A DNA stretch of 64,000 nt, taken from contig USLU01000020.1 in the NCBI GenBank assembly GCA_900555635.1, positions 11,437 to 75,436 of the forward strand. Direction: 5' to 3'. The stretch's first letter is position 1. Every line of letters begins with the position of its first letter. The stretch is from an uncultured Bacteroides sp. Lineage in GTDB: Bacteria; Bacteroidota; Bacteroidia; Bacteroidales; Bacteroidaceae. Shown piece after piece: positions 33,998 to 42,646 of the stretch. The notes under the pieces are model-generated. The model was not told where the DNA came from. It was given only the letters and a program-made list of their open reading frames with translations, and searched no databases. The position numbers and the translations under genes were made by a program.

Positions 33998-35030
33998 TTA
34001 TTTCTCCTTTTCTTTTTCTAAAAAGTACCGAAGCCACCACCGGTGCACCGACCAAAGCTGTTACAGAATTAACGGGTAAAGCTCCTTCAAATCCCGGCAT
34101 ACGGGCAATTAAATTACATACTAATGCCAAGGCTGCACCTACCAGTAGAGTAGAAGGCATCAATATCCGATGATCGGAAGTATGAAAGATGGCACGACAT
34201 AAATGAGGCACAGCCAATCCAACAAACATAATAGGACCACAATAGGCAGTCACGATTGCCACTAATACTCCCGAACAGGAAATGACCAACAACCTGGCCC
34301 GCTTAATATTCAATCCTAAGTTGCGTGCATAACCATCCCCCAAAAGCAATAGGTTCATCGTCTTTATCAGTAAGAAGGATAAAGGCAGCAAAACAAGCAT
34401 AATGCACACAAACAATATCATTTGGTCACCGGAAACACGAGCAAAGCTGCCTAATCCCCAAATAACGTATGCCCGAATATCTTCTTCTACACTGAAATAT
34501 TTCAATACACCGATCACAGCACTTGCTACATATCCTATCATTACACCAATTATAAGCAGCGTCACATTTCCTTTTACCTTCTGAGATACATAAACGATAA
34601 GCGCCATTACAGCCAGCGCGCCGATAATAGCGGCAATAGACAAGGCAACCTCACCCATATACCCCAAACGGCTCAATGCTACTCCACCCATAGCACCGGA
34701 AAGAAGTACCACGCAAGCTACTCCCAAACTGGCACCTGAACTAATACCCAGTACTGAAGGACCTGCCAATGGATTACGGAACACCGTTTGCATCTGTAGC
34801 CCGCTCACCGAAAGCCCTGCTCCCGCTACCAATGCAGTCAAAGCCTGCGGTACACGCGATTTCCAGATAATATTCTGCCAAATGATAGATTCATCCGTAT
34901 TCCCCCACAATATATTCCACACTGAGCGGAATGGAATATGAACAGACCCTAAAAGCAGATTCAGTAGGAAAAACAGAAAAATAGATGCCAGTAACAGCAA
35001 CATCAATAGCAATGTAGGTCTTTTCATCAT
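33990..35030 (-). CDS. btuC: FecCD-family permease (BtuC-like)
   Basis: 346 residues with about ten membrane segments. Family motifs: GLSVSGLQMQTVFRNPLAGPSVLGISSGAS and CGPIMFVGLAVPHLCRAIFHTSDHR (cytoplasmic coupling region), ending MPGFEGALPVNSVTALVGAPVV (each read as part of the family consensus, not compared computationally). It begins 4 bp inside the binding-protein gene and overlaps the ATPase, making a tight three-gene unit. Confidence 0.88.
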   Translation of the reverse strand: MMKRPTLLLMLLLLASIFLFFLLNLLLGSVHIPFRSVWNILWGNTDESIIWQNIIWKSRVPQALTALVAGAGLSVSGLQMQTVFRNPLAGPSVLGISSGASLGVACVVLLSGAMGGVALSRLGYMGEVALSIAAIIGALAVMALIVYVSQKVKGNVTLLIIGVMIGYVASAVIGVLKYFSVEEDIRAYVIWGLGSFARVSGDQMILFVCIMLVLLPLSFLLIKTMNLLLLGDGYARNLGLNIKRARLLVISCSGVLVAIVTAYCGPIMFVGLAVPHLCRAIFHTSDHRILMPSTLLVGAALALVCNLIARMPGFEGALPVNSVTALVGAPVVASVLFRKRKGEINE

Positions 35031-36187
35031 TTCAGACGTTCATAGTATGTAGGTTTATAATCAGATAAAAGATTGGGATGGAAAGCATGAATCAAATCTT
35101 CTAACACAATCTCAGGTTCCATAGGCATACTCTCATAGAAAGGTTTCTCACGCATGTTACAATAAACAACTCCTTTCTCACGAAATGCACGGAAATCAGC
35201 ATAACGAGGATCAAGGGATTTTAAAGCATCATAGGTAAAAGTACCATCATAGCTATTGACAATTCTCCAAAAGTCAGCGCTTTCCGCTTGGCTGTATACT
35301 GTTTCAAAATCCAGCGTAACACCTCCTGAGCGAGGATCATCTTTCAAAAAATAGTCTGCCCCGGCATCACGGAAAAGCTCAGCAAGAAAGCTCTTTCCAC
35401 CTACAGCGTACCAATTTCCCCCACGTATTTCACCACTGAAGACAACGGGACGCTTTTTTATATTAGCGGCCATTTCTTTCAATTCATTATACCGTTTCTC
35501 AATAGCGGCAAACTTATCATTAGCCTCCGCTTCCTTACCGATAAACATACCAACAAATTTAATCCATTCCGCCTGCCCCAGCGGAGTCATCTCTTTATAT
35601 CCCAAATGTGGCACTAAAGGTATGCCTATTTCACGCATGGCATCATAACCGCCACGTTTGAAAGGAGAGATAAAGATAACACTTGGATTCATACTCATAA
35701 TCACTTCGTTATCGAAATTTCCTTCAATGCCTATTTTAGCAGTTTTACCAGATCTTAACCGTTCATTCATCTCTTGATTGAAAAGATGGCGGGTACTGGT
35801 TATGCCCACTATACGGTCACATGCCTCCAAGCGGATAAAATTGGAAAGTTGTAAAGAAGTCATACAAACGACCTTATCTACAGGAGTTTCTATCACCGTA
35901 TAATCAGCAGGAATATCAACAGGTTTCGTACCTTTGGGTACTAAGGCATAATGATAAGTATTATTATTTTCTTGTTGAGGATCATTTATATCCACCAAAC
36001 GGATATTATCAGGAAGATATTTTACAGTATACCCTTTTGCATATACAGGAGCAATCATTGCAACCGAATCAGATATAGCAGTAATAGTAGAAGTTGTTTC
36101 GGTATATGTTTGTTTTGGCTTTGATCCACAGCCTGTTAAGCACAATGCAAAAAAGAGAGCTGTGGTAATAACCGGTATTCGAGTCAT
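35027..36187 (-). CDS. btuF: ABC transporter substrate-binding lipoprotein (BtuF/FecB-like)
   Basis: 386 residues. A lipoprotein signal with LTGCGSKPK. Periplasmic-binding-protein fold of the helical-backbone type: VDKVVCMTSLQLSNFIRLEA, DRIVGITSTRH, KIGIEGNFDNEVIMSMNPSVIF, AEWIKFVGMFIGKEAEA, GGNWYAVGGKSFLAELFRDAGADY. There is no riboswitch upstream; it lies 101 bp after rclA, behind a strong hairpin, with no clear TAnnTTTG box. Substrate inferred as corrinoid; iron chelate is the alternative. Confidence 0.83.
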   Translation of the reverse strand: MTRIPVITTALFFALCLTGCGSKPKQTYTETTSTITAISDSVAMIAPVYAKGYTVKYLPDNIRLVDINDPQQENNNTYHYALVPKGTKPVDIPADYTVIETPVDKVVCMTSLQLSNFIRLEACDRIVGITSTRHLFNQEMNERLRSGKTAKIGIEGNFDNEVIMSMNPSVIFISPFKRGGYDAMREIGIPLVPHLGYKEMTPLGQAEWIKFVGMFIGKEAEANDKFAAIEKRYNELKEMAANIKKRPVVFSGEIRGGNWYAVGGKSFLAELFRDAGADYFLKDDPRSGGVTLDFETVYSQAESADFWRIVNSYDGTFTYDALKSLDPRYADFRAFREKGVVYCNMREKPFYESMPMEPEIVLEDLIHAFHPNLLSDYKPTYYERLK

Positions 36188-36199
36188 GATTAGTTGGCT

Positions 36200-36286
36200 T
36201 TAAAAAGAATTTGGATGCAATATTCGGCAATTTTGGGGAGATACACAAACCCATCCCCAATTAATTACCAGATATTGCATCCAAAT
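36200..36286 (-). terminator. Large two-stem hairpin between rclA and btuF
   Basis: ATTTGGATGCAATAT (36209-36223) and ATATTGCATCCAAAT (36272-36286) are perfect 15-bp arms. Inside, TTGGGGA and TCCCCAA near 36233 and 36254 form a second stem. On the minus strand it is followed by TCTTTTTAAAG. It fits a terminator or attenuator between rclA and btuFCD. Confidence 0.75.
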
Positions 36287-36288
36287 AA

Positions 36289-37644
36289 TTAAAAACTCAT
36301 CAAATCATTCAATGCTTCACTCATACTGGGATGGGTAAAGATAAAATCGCGTAGAAAAGTGTACTCTTGTCCTGTCTTCATTGCCATAGCTATCAAATTA
36401 ATAACTTCGCTAGAGTCTGGTCCAAACAAAGTACAACCGATTATCTTATCCGTATCCGCATCCACCACTACCTTGAATAAACCATTAGTATCCCCTAGAG
36501 TTCTGGCACGCGGAATAGCAGTCACCGGCAATTTATTTACTTTTATATTCAAACCTTTCTTTCGGGCATCTTCCTCGCTCATGCCAATACGTGAAAGCGG
36601 AGGATCAATAAATACCGAATAACTTACCGGATCTCTATCTGAAATTTTACGTTCACCAGTTCCAAACAAGTCTTCACGTAAAATACGGTAATCATCCAAA
36701 GAAATATAGGTAAACTGTAAACCACCTTTTACATCACCAATGGCACGAATATTCGGATTAGTAGTTTGCAAATGGTCATTTACTATGATAGCGCCACGTT
36801 CATTAACCTCGATGCCGGCTTTTTCCAAATTCAACCCTGCTACATTCGGGCGACGTCCGGTAGCTAACAAGATAGCATCAGCTTCTATCTGAAATTCTTC
36901 ATCAGTAACTGCATCTTTATAAATAACAATAGAATCTTTTATGGCCTGCACCTGTGCATTCAAACGAAAAGTAATACCTTTCTGCTCTAAAACTTGCCTA
37001 ACGCTCGCAGCAATGTCACGATCTTCTCTTGAAATCAATTCCGAATAACCTTCAAGCACAGTCACCCCGGAACCAAAAGAAGCATACATGGAAGCAAACT
37101 CCAAACCTATATATCCACCACCCACAATAATCAAATGTGATGGTAATTCGGTCAATTCCATAATCGTAGTACTGGTATATACTTTGGGATTGCCTTTAAT
37201 CCCTTCAATAGGTGGAATAATAGTTTCCGCACCGGTATTAATAAATATTTGCGAGGATTGTAGTTGCAGAGTCTCCCCTTCCATCTTTACTTCTACAATA
37301 TCGGGACCGGCAAAAGAACCGGTACCTGTATATACCGTTATATGAGGATTATCAGCAAGATTGTGATAATTTTTTTGACGCAGAAAGGAAGTTACCTCCT
37401 CCTTAGTTGCAATAGATTGGCGGTAATAATCTTTCTTTTCTTCCCACGAAGCATCTCTATCAGCCAATTTAGCCGCATGTACTAAGGTCTTAGTCGGAAT
37501 ACAACCGATATTGATGCACGTACCTCCATACATTTTATCCGAACGTTCTATGATGGCAACTGAACGATTCCGTTTTGCCAGTTCGGCGGCTAATGTCTTA
37601 CCGCCTTTCCCGAATCCTATGATAATGGCATCATACTGTTTCAT
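36289..37644 (-). CDS. rclA: RclA-like flavin disulfide oxidoreductase
   Basis: 451 residues. FAD-binding AIIIGFGKGGKTLAAELAKR, redox pair GGTCINIGCIPTKTLVH (CxxxxC), NAD-binding IIVGGGYIGLEFASMYASFG, ATGRRPNVAG, AIGDVKGGLQFTYISLDDYRI, and C-terminal FTHPSMSEALNDL. The wording (FGKGGKTLA, MYGGTCINIGC, LQFTYISLDDYRI) matches RclA of enterobacteria rather than lipoamide dehydrogenase or MerA. RclA protects against hypochlorous acid and reduces Cu(II). The gene lies 4 bp after the RclC-like gene, which supports the call. Confidence 0.87.
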   Translation of the reverse strand: MKQYDAIIIGFGKGGKTLAAELAKRNRSVAIIERSDKMYGGTCINIGCIPTKTLVHAAKLADRDASWEEKKDYYRQSIATKEEVTSFLRQKNYHNLADNPHITVYTGTGSFAGPDIVEVKMEGETLQLQSSQIFINTGAETIIPPIEGIKGNPKVYTSTTIMELTELPSHLIIVGGGYIGLEFASMYASFGSGVTVLEGYSELISREDRDIAASVRQVLEQKGITFRLNAQVQAIKDSIVIYKDAVTDEEFQIEADAILLATGRRPNVAGLNLEKAGIEVNERGAIIVNDHLQTTNPNIRAIGDVKGGLQFTYISLDDYRILREDLFGTGERKISDRDPVSYSVFIDPPLSRIGMSEEDARKKGLNIKVNKLPVTAIPRARTLGDTNGLFKVVVDADTDKIIGCTLFGPDSSEVINLIAMAMKTGQEYTFLRDFIFTHPSMSEALNDLMSF

Positions 37645-37648
37645 AATT

Positions 37649-38245
37649 CTATTTCTTTAGTTGATTCAATACACTTTTTGCACTGTCCGACAATACAACA
37701 ATAGCTCCGGCAAGAATGGCAGTATCTTTAATAACCAGACGCCCCGCTCCAGTTAACAATGGAAAACCATGCTCGCCGCTTCCTAAATCGGGTACCCACA
37801 CCTCAGGGGTTGTTACAAGGAAAGAGAGCGTGCCAATAGTCATGATGATGGCCAATGTAGCACCTATCAATCCTACTTTAGGAGAGAAAACACCTAGAAA
37901 TGTGAGAATACCGATCGCCATAATGAGAATACCTAAACCATGAGAAAAGCCGTACGTATTATTCTCTACATGCCATTGGTGTTTCACTTCATTAAACTCG
38001 CCCTCTTTCAGTTTATATTCTTTATATTCCGGCGCATTTTTTGTATAAAAGAAGCTCATAAAAGGACTATTTGCAACAAAAGGCACTATACCTTCTGCTT
38101 CATAGTTCCAAAATTTTAAACCTCCAATCCATACAAAAATAATTAATATAGCTACACGGATTAGATTGATTCCCAACTTTTGAGTAGAAGCTGCAATGTT
38201 CAGAGCAGACATAAACAGGTTTTGCAATTTTGTTTTCATTTTCAT
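37649..38245 (-). CDS. rclC: RclC-like DUF417 inner-membrane protein
   Basis: 198 residues with about four membrane helices. DUF417/YkgB signatures: RVAILIIFVWIGGLKFWNYEAEGIVPFVANSPFMSFFY, SHGLGILIMAIG, FLVTTPEVW, GAGRLVIKDTAILAGAI. Upstream of rclA in one transcript, as with E. coli rclABC genes. An RclB equivalent is not visible. Confidence 0.87.
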   Translation of the reverse strand: MKMKTKLQNLFMSALNIAASTQKLGINLIRVAILIIFVWIGGLKFWNYEAEGIVPFVANSPFMSFFYTKNAPEYKEYKLKEGEFNEVKHQWHVENNTYGFSHGLGILIMAIGILTFLGVFSPKVGLIGATLAIIMTIGTLSFLVTTPEVWVPDLGSGEHGFPLLTGAGRLVIKDTAILAGAIVVLSDSAKSVLNQLKK

Positions 38246-38290
38246 TTTTGTTTTAATCAGTTCTTAAAAACGAGTTGTTTTTTGTTTTTG

Positions 38291-38320
38291 CAAAGTTCCC
38301 TGTTTTCCGTCACGCGCAAA
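38291..38320 (-). promoter_or_regulatory. Probable rclCA promoter
   Basis: Minus-strand TTTG (38320-38317), 18 bp, then GAACTTTG (38298-38291), a one-base departure from TAnnTTTG. It lies 46 bp before rclC. Confidence 0.45.
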
Positions 38321-38327
38321 ATAGCAA

Positions 38328-39185
38328 TTATTCCGCAATAGTTGGCAATTCTTCCCGTTGCACTCTTTTTTTATAATCCGAGACACTTTCTTCCGCCATT
38401 TTTTTAAAAAAACGACTAAAAGTGGCCAAATCTTCAAAGCCTAAAATAGAGCTGATCTCTTTAGCACTCTTATTGGTATATAACAATAATCTCTTGGCCT
38501 CGGCCTCTATCCGTTCATGAATAACCTTCAGTGGAGAAGGAAGTCCGCAGGATGCAAACAAATTGGAAAGTGTTTTAGGAGAGCGGCAAAGAATATCGGC
38601 ATAATCCTGTACCTGCTTCTTCTCTTTAAAATTCTGATCTACCAACACATAATACTGACGGATAATATCAAAAGTTTTTTCATTATCCCCTGCCACATCA
38701 AACTTCTGACGGGCAATGCGTGTACAGGTTATGATGAAACGTTTCAGTACAATCCGTAACATCTCTTCCTGAAGATTATCTTGTACGGCAGACTCCTGAC
38801 GGAAAATTCGAACAATATCACGTAAGTTGGAAGATTGATCTTCAGAAAGCTTCAAACGCATGATCTTAGACGAACCATAGAAAAGGAAGCCATTACACGA
38901 TACTTCATTATCATGACCGTATATGCAATAGAAATTACTATTAAATACAAAGGTCAAATATTCCCCCTTTACTTCTTTTACTTCCAAATGATGCAAAGGG
39001 GTCAACGTGACGATTTCATCTTTCGTCAGACACATTGGGATATGATCTACCTCGATAGACAAAGTACCACTCTGCACCCAAATAAATTTATATAAGGTTT
39101 TATCGCGCTTCAAAGATGTGTTTTCGTGGAAACGGTAAGTCATGGCAATATTACCATCTAAACGGGTATTAAATTGGTAGTCCAT
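38328..39185 (-). CDS. AraC-family regulator, likely controlling rclCA
   Basis: 285 residues from ATG 39185. The start is fixed because the -7 box at 39219-39212 lies downstream of the other candidate ATG at 39224. An N-terminal sensing domain contains several Cys. The C-terminal double helix-turn-helix (~185-275) has DYADILCRSPKTLSNLFAS and AKEISSILGFEDLATFSRFFKK. Same size and position as RclR, the cysteine-based HOCl sensor, but the N-terminal half is not close enough to claim orthology. Confidence 0.82.
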   Translation of the reverse strand: MDYQFNTRLDGNIAMTYRFHENTSLKRDKTLYKFIWVQSGTLSIEVDHIPMCLTKDEIVTLTPLHHLEVKEVKGEYLTFVFNSNFYCIYGHDNEVSCNGFLFYGSSKIMRLKLSEDQSSNLRDIVRIFRQESAVQDNLQEEMLRIVLKRFIITCTRIARQKFDVAGDNEKTFDIIRQYYVLVDQNFKEKKQVQDYADILCRSPKTLSNLFASCGLPSPLKVIHERIEAEAKRLLLYTNKSAKEISSILGFEDLATFSRFFKKMAEESVSDYKKRVQREELPTIAE

Positions 39186-39211
39186 AAATAGTTTTATTTG
39201 ATAGATTTCAA

Positions 39212-39219
39212 CAAAGATA
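39212..39219 (-). promoter_or_regulatory. -7 box of the AraC-type regulator gene
   Basis: TATCTTTG on the minus strand, 27 bp before the ATG at 39185. Confidence 0.6.
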
Positions 39220-39308
39220 AACAATATCTTGCTTACTACCGATTATTTCCTCACTTTTGCACCCGCATTATCTTAATTTTATTTTTAATCTCATAATATT
39301 TAAATGAA

Positions 39309-40016
39309 ATGCATCCAATAATATTTGTATCTCTCGGTCCCGGCGAACCGGAACTAATTACTATAAAAGGATTAAAAGCCTTACAGGAAGCCGATTGCAT
39401 TTTTTGCCCCGAAACCCAAACACGGGACGGACGCACCGTTTCGCGCGCAGCCGATATCATGCAGCAACTGGACATCCACGAAAGCAGCATTCATCGTTTT
39501 ACTCTTCCTATGAGCAAACAACGTAAAGATGCTTTGGCCGCATACGACCGGGTTTACGAAGAAACACTCCTGTTATATAAGGAGAATAAGAAAGTATGTA
39601 TCGTTGCCGAAGGAGATGCCGGATTTTACTCTTCCATACACTACATCTTCGAGAAACTGCAAGCAGAGAACATACCAGTGATACATATAGCAGGTATTCC
39701 GGCTTTCATAGCTGCCGGTGCACTAGGAGGATTGCACATTGCCAGCCAAGAAGAACGCCTGACTGTAATTCCCGGTATTACCACAGTTGAAGAAATTGAA
39801 AAATTGATATGTGAAAAGAGTGCAATCGTTATTATGAAGCTTTCCCAATGCACTGACGAAGTACACCGTTGCATCCATTTGCATCCAGAATACAGTTATC
39901 ACTATTTTGAGAATATAGGCACTCCAAATGAAAAATATCTGAATGATAACAAACAGATTGAGGGTTTGTCCTACCCCTATTTTTCGTTGTTAATCATCCG
40001 TTCTGATACCTTTTGA
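39309..40016 (+). CDS. cbiL: Precorrin-2 / cobalt-factor II C20-methyltransferase
   Basis: 235 residues. Tetrapyrrole methylase with IIFVSLGPGEPELITIKGLKAL at the start, CIVAEGDAGFYSSIHYIFEKL and HIAGIPAFIAAGALGG. Short for the family but complete. It supplies the step between CbiK and CbiH, missing from the operon at 21-28 kb. It stands alone, divergent from the AraC gene, with no riboswitch seen in the 123-bp gap. Confidence 0.9.
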   Translation: MHPIIFVSLGPGEPELITIKGLKALQEADCIFCPETQTRDGRTVSRAADIMQQLDIHESSIHRFTLPMSKQRKDALAAYDRVYEETLLLYKENKKVCIVAEGDAGFYSSIHYIFEKLQAENIPVIHIAGIPAFIAAGALGGLHIASQEERLTVIPGITTVEEIEKLICEKSAIVIMKLSQCTDEVHRCIHLHPEYSYHYFENIGTPNEKYLNDNKQIEGLSYPYFSLLIIRSDTF

Positions 40017-40070
40017 GCCCATTTTAATACATTTTCGCACACTGTAAGTACCAGATTCATGAAAATGAGT

Positions 40071-40078
40071 TACCTTTG
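40071..40078 (+). promoter_or_regulatory. -7 box before DUF1573 gene
   Basis: TACCTTTG, 30 bp before the ATG at 40108. Confidence 0.55.
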
Positions 40079-40107
40079 TCCCCGTTGAATATAAAAAAGA
40101 TAAGAAC

Positions 40108-40503
40108 ATGAAGAAACTCGTTTTTTATATGCTGATGATGGTCTTAAGTATTAGTTATGCATCTGCACAAGCTAAGGCTGACATTAAATTTGATAAGACC
40201 ACACACGATTTCGGAACCTTCTCCGAAAACAATCCAATTGTAAGTTGCACATTTACGTTCAAAAACATAGGTGATGCTCCATTAGTAATTCATCAGGCTG
40301 TAGCATCTTGTGGATGTACGGTTCCTGAATATACACAAGAACCCATCTTACCGGGAAAATCAGGAACAGTTAAAGTGACTTATAACGGTACGGGCAAATA
40401 TCCGGGACATTTCAAAAAATCCATTACTTTACGCACTAATGCCAAGACGGAAATGATGAGATTGTTCGTAGAAGGCGATATGACAGCAAAAGATGCAAAA
40501 TAA
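40108..40503 (+). CDS. DUF1573 exported protein
   Basis: 131 residues. Signal peptide ending ASAQAK, then an Ig-like fold with the family motif FDKTTHDFGTF ... FTFKNIGDAPLVIHQAVASCGCTVPEY ... GKSGTVKVTYNGTG. The CGC pair is a family feature. Periplasmic or lipid-free envelope protein of unknown role. Single-gene unit between its own promoter and the terminator at 40525. Confidence 0.88.
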   Translation: MKKLVFYMLMMVLSISYASAQAKADIKFDKTTHDFGTFSENNPIVSCTFTFKNIGDAPLVIHQAVASCGCTVPEYTQEPILPGKSGTVKVTYNGTGKYPGHFKKSITLRTNAKTEMMRLFVEGDMTAKDAK

Positions 40504-40524
40504 GCGTTTTTACAGCATAGAATG

Positions 40525-40556
40525 AAGGAGAATTTTTCAATTCTCCTTTTTTTTTG
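40525..40556 (+). terminator. Terminator after DUF1573
   Basis: AAGGAGAATT, 4-nt loop, AATTCTCCTT, then T8. Confidence 0.9.
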
Positions 40557-40632
40557 CTTTCTTTGTCTCAAAAGTAGAAAAGTATATCTAATACATAAAA
40601 TCGAATCATAAAAAACATAAAACAACAAAATC

Positions 40633-42624
40633 ATGAAGCAAGAAGAAGATCAATTTACCGGATTACCGGAAAATGCATTTCGTGAATTAAAGCCGGGTGA
40701 GGTATACAATCCTTTAATGAGTCCTGATAAAAAATATCCGGAGGTAAATGCTTGGTCAGTCTCATGGGGTATTTGTATGGCAATCCTTTTTTCTGCTGCC
40801 GCAGCCTATCTGGGACTGAAAGTTGGGCAAGTATTCGAAGCAGCCATCCCCATCGCCATCATTGCTGTAGGAGTATCCGGAGCGGCAAAACGTAAAAATG
40901 CATTGGGCGAAAACGTCATTATCCAGTCTATCGGCGCCAGTTCAGGCGTAATTGTAGCAGGAGCTATTTTTACTTTACCTGCTTTATATATTCTTCAAGA
41001 ATCCTACCCCAAAGAAATCACCGTAACCTTTACACAAGTATTCATCAGTTCTCTGCTGGGAGGTGTACTGGGTATTCTTTTCCTGATTCCTTTCCGAAAA
41101 TATTTTGTAAGTGACATGCATGGTAAATATCCTTTTCCGGAAGCTACAGCAACCACACAAGTACTTGTTTCCGGAGAGAAAAGTGGCAGTCAGGCAAAAC
41201 CTTTGCTGATGGCAGGTATTATAGGTGGACTTTATGATTTCATTGTAGCAACATTCGGTTGGTGGAATGAAAACTTCACTACCCGTGTCTGTGGTTTCGG
41301 TGAAATGATGGCTGAGAAAGCAAAACTGGTATTTAAAGTAAATACAGGCGCTGCTGTTCTCGGTTTGGGATATATTGTCGGATTAAAATATGCTTCAATC
41401 ATTTGTGCCGGTTCACTTGCAGTATGGTGGATCATTATCCCCGGAATGTCAATGATTTGGGGAGATAGTGTATTAAATCAATGGAATCCTGAAATTACGG
41501 CAACCGTTGGAGCCATGGCACCGGAAGAGATATTCAAATATTATGCGAAAAGTATCGGTATCGGAGGTATTGCGATGGCCGGTATTATCGGTATCATCAA
41601 ATCATGGGGGATCATTAAAAGTGCCGTTGGATTGGCAGCCAAAGAAATGGGTGGAAAATCGAATGTGGAAGCTTCCATAAAGCGCACTCAGCGAGACATC
41701 CCGATGAAGATTATCGCCATTGGTTCCATCATTACTTTGATATTAGTCATATTGTTCTTCTATTTTGATGTAATGCAAGGTAATTTGATGCATACAGTAG
41801 TAGCCATCTTACTGGTAGCGGGTATTGCTTTTCTGTTTACTACCGTTGCCGCTAATGCTATTGCCATTGTAGGTACAAACCCAGTTTCCGGCATGACTTT
41901 GATGACTCTTATCCTGGCATCTGTAGTGATGGTAGCTGTTGGTCTGAAGGGTCCCGAAGGTATGGTAGCAGCACTTGTTATGGGAGGCGTTGTTTGTACG
42001 GCTTTGTCTATGGCAGGTGGTTTTATTACTGACTTGAAAATCGGTTACTGGTTAGGAAGTACACCAGCCAAGCAGGAAGCTTGGAAATTCCTCGGAACCA
42101 TCGTTTCTGCCGCTACAGTTGGCGGTGTAATGATTATCCTGAATAAGACTTATGGCTTTACTAGCGGACAATTGGCTGCACCGCAAGCTAATGCAATGGC
42201 TGCCGTGATCGAACCATTGATGAATGGTGTAGGTGCCCCTTGGTTACTATATGGCATCGGTGCTGTGCTTGCCGTTGTATTAAACTTCTGCAAGATTCCT
42301 GCATTAGCATTTGCCTTGGGTATGTTCATTCCGCTGGAGCTGAACGTTCCATTGGTAGTGGGTGGTGCCGTTAATTGGTTCGTAACCAGCCGTAGTAAAG
42401 ACTCCGCCCTTAATACAGAACGTGGAGAAAAGGGCACACTGCTTGCATCCGGTTTCATTGCCGGTGGTGCTCTAATGGGAGTAGTCAGTGCAGCCATGCG
42501 GTTCGGAGGTATTAACCTCGTAAACGATGCGTGGGTACAAAACTCTTGGTCCGAAGTACTGGCACTCGGTGCTTACGCCCTTTTGATACTCTACTTCATC
42601 AAAGCCTCAATGAAGATCAAATAA
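40633..42624 (+). CDS. OPT-family oligopeptide transporter
   Basis: 663 residues with ~14-16 membrane segments. Starts ENAFRELKPGEVYNPLMSPD; contains SWGICMAILFSAAAAYLGLKVGQVFEAAIPIAIIAVG, MHGKYPFPEATATTQVLVSGE and ATVGAMAPEEIF, as in bacterial OPT/YSL-like peptide transporters (each read from the family consensus). It imports di/oligopeptides, probably with protons. 22 bp before the esterase gene, likely co-transcribed. Confidence 0.9.
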   Translation: MKQEEDQFTGLPENAFRELKPGEVYNPLMSPDKKYPEVNAWSVSWGICMAILFSAAAAYLGLKVGQVFEAAIPIAIIAVGVSGAAKRKNALGENVIIQSIGASSGVIVAGAIFTLPALYILQESYPKEITVTFTQVFISSLLGGVLGILFLIPFRKYFVSDMHGKYPFPEATATTQVLVSGEKSGSQAKPLLMAGIIGGLYDFIVATFGWWNENFTTRVCGFGEMMAEKAKLVFKVNTGAAVLGLGYIVGLKYASIICAGSLAVWWIIIPGMSMIWGDSVLNQWNPEITATVGAMAPEEIFKYYAKSIGIGGIAMAGIIGIIKSWGIIKSAVGLAAKEMGGKSNVEASIKRTQRDIPMKIIAIGSIITLILVILFFYFDVMQGNLMHTVVAILLVAGIAFLFTTVAANAIAIVGTNPVSGMTLMTLILASVVMVAVGLKGPEGMVAALVMGGVVCTALSMAGGFITDLKIGYWLGSTPAKQEAWKFLGTIVSAATVGGVMIILNKTYGFTSGQLAAPQANAMAAVIEPLMNGVGAPWLLYGIGAVLAVVLNFCKIPALAFALGMFIPLELNVPLVVGGAVNWFVTSRSKDSALNTERGEKGTLLASGFIAGGALMGVVSAAMRFGGINLVNDAWVQNSWSEVLALGAYALLILYFIKASMKIK

Positions 42625-42646
42625 CTTATTTAAAGATAAAACGACC

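Noticed and set aside
36289..37644. Dihydrolipoamide dehydrogenase or mercuric reductase
   Set aside because: The redox motif and the LQFTYISLDDYRI and FTHPSMSEALNDL segments are those of RclA, there is no 2-oxoacid dehydrogenase gene nearby, and the DUF417 neighbour supports RclA.
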